Source: Nevskiaceae bacterium
GTDB taxonomy: Bacteria; Pseudomonadota; Gammaproteobacteria; Nevskiales; Nevskiaceae
Assembly: GCA_004297005.1 (NCBI GenBank)
Contig: SCVA01000045.1
Span: 1 to 64,000 of the forward strand
Direction of reading: 5' to 3'
DNA: 64,000 bases
A program made the translations under genes and the position numbers. Shown here piece by piece: positions 63,627 to 64,000 of the stretch (position 1 is the first letter of the stretch; each line of letters starts with the position of its first letter). The notes below the pieces were generated by a model. The model was not told the DNA's origin. It did not search any database and saw nothing but the letters and a program-made list of their open reading frames with translations.

Positions 63627-64000
63627 ATGCGCGAGAGCCACACCCATGCCCAGGGCCGCGGGCTGACCTCGCCCGGCAGCCGCGCCAAGCTGGTCGAAGA
63701 ACTGCGCGGGCTCGGCGTCAAGGACGAGCGGGTGCTTGCCGCCGTCGGCAAGGTGCCGCGCCACGAATTCGTCGAACCCGCCTTCCAGGCGCAAGCCTAC
63801 AAGGCGGACCTGACCCTGCCCATCGGCCATGCGCAGACGCTCTCGCAGGCGCGGGTGGTGGCGGTGATGACCGAGGCCCTGCTGGCCGGCAAGCCCAGCG
63901 GCAAGTTCGGCCGGGTGCTGGAGATCGGCACCGGTTCCGGCTACCAGACCGCCGTGCTGGCTGGCCTCTGCGACACCGTATTCACCGTCGAGCGCATCAA
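63627..64000 (+). CDS. pcm: Protein-L-isoaspartate O-methyltransferase Pcm (partial, runs off the edge)
   Basis: The first 124 residues of the protein-repair methyltransferase that recycles isoaspartyl residues: [53 protein letters not shown], then SAM motif [18 protein letters not shown] and FTVERI. The family's usual TISQP motif reads TLSQA here. The window ends about 90 residues before the expected stop. A short out-of-frame ATG at 63606 is ignored. Confidence 0.95.
   Translation, partial: MRESHTHAQGRGLTSPGSRAKLVEELRGLGVKDERVLAAVGKVPRHEFVEPAFQAQAYKADLTLPIGHAQTLSQARVVAVMTEALLAGKPSGKFGRVLEIGTGSGYQTAVLAGLCDTVFTVERI

Overview
The window is high-GC gammaproteobacterial DNA. Gene order supports this: smc-zipA-ligA, lpxD-fabZ-lpxA-lpxB-rnhB-dnaE-accA-tilS, pyrG-kdsA-eno-ftsB-ispD-ispF, surE-pcm, and mtnA facing mtaD-ubiG-mupP-yciK as in Pseudomonas and Xanthomonas-like genomes. 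The exact lineage cannot be fixed from sequence alone. A Nevskiales or Xanthomonadales-like host is a guess.

Layout. (1) 1-17287 is accessory DNA. At the left edge is the 3' tip of an IS3-type transposase, then an inovirus (filamentous phage) prophage read on the minus strand: a small ORF, rep, ssb, an 89-aa ORF, the major coat gene, a terminator, a 23-aa ORF, the pIII-like adsorption gene, the pVI-like gene and zot. The coat gene is split by a 9,525-bp mercury resistance transposon (3025-12549). A 6-bp duplication, GACCGC, flanks the insertion, and removing the element restores a perfect 70-aa coat protein. The transposon carries IS21-type istB/istA at one end, a divergent pair of small HTH regulators, a membrane protein, ynfA, and a mer operon: merR facing merT-merP-merC-merA-orf56-merB-merD, then a decayed patatin gene. 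Its two ends share inverted arrays of TGCGC cores. No second end lies beside istA, so I read it as an IS21-family unit transposon rather than a lone IS beside a mer operon. (2) 14740-17240 holds lower-GC genes of unknown function, including one with a VbhA-antitoxin-like tail. It ends at a tRNA-Pro(GGG) 3' fragment (17241-17287) followed by a tRNA-type terminator. This is the expected scar of an island integrated into a tRNA gene, and it marks the right border of the island. (3) 17288-64000 is core chromosome.

How the core genes work together. smc with scpA/scpB (29 kb) forms the condensin complex. zipA, yciB and ftsB serve division. lpxD-fabZ-lpxA-lpxB and kdsA build lipid A and Kdo. accA and fabZ make fatty acids. 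ispD and ispF make isoprenoids. mtnA and mtaD salvage methylthioadenosine. ubiG makes ubiquinone, and mupP/yciK sit in the same overlapping operon. dnaE, rnhB and ligA handle DNA. tilS, trpS, queF, rluB and yciO act on tRNA, rRNA or translation. A two-gene lipoprotein operon (an alpha/beta hydrolase-like protein and a neutral ceramidase-like protein) sits behind a palindromic operator.

Non-coding structures worth noting: an array of six hairpins separated by a conserved TGTGAGGG spacer (27031-27243), a 114-bp tandem duplication before lpxB, a 204-bp coding repeat in the rluB tail, and a 16-bp palindrome occurring twice in the island.
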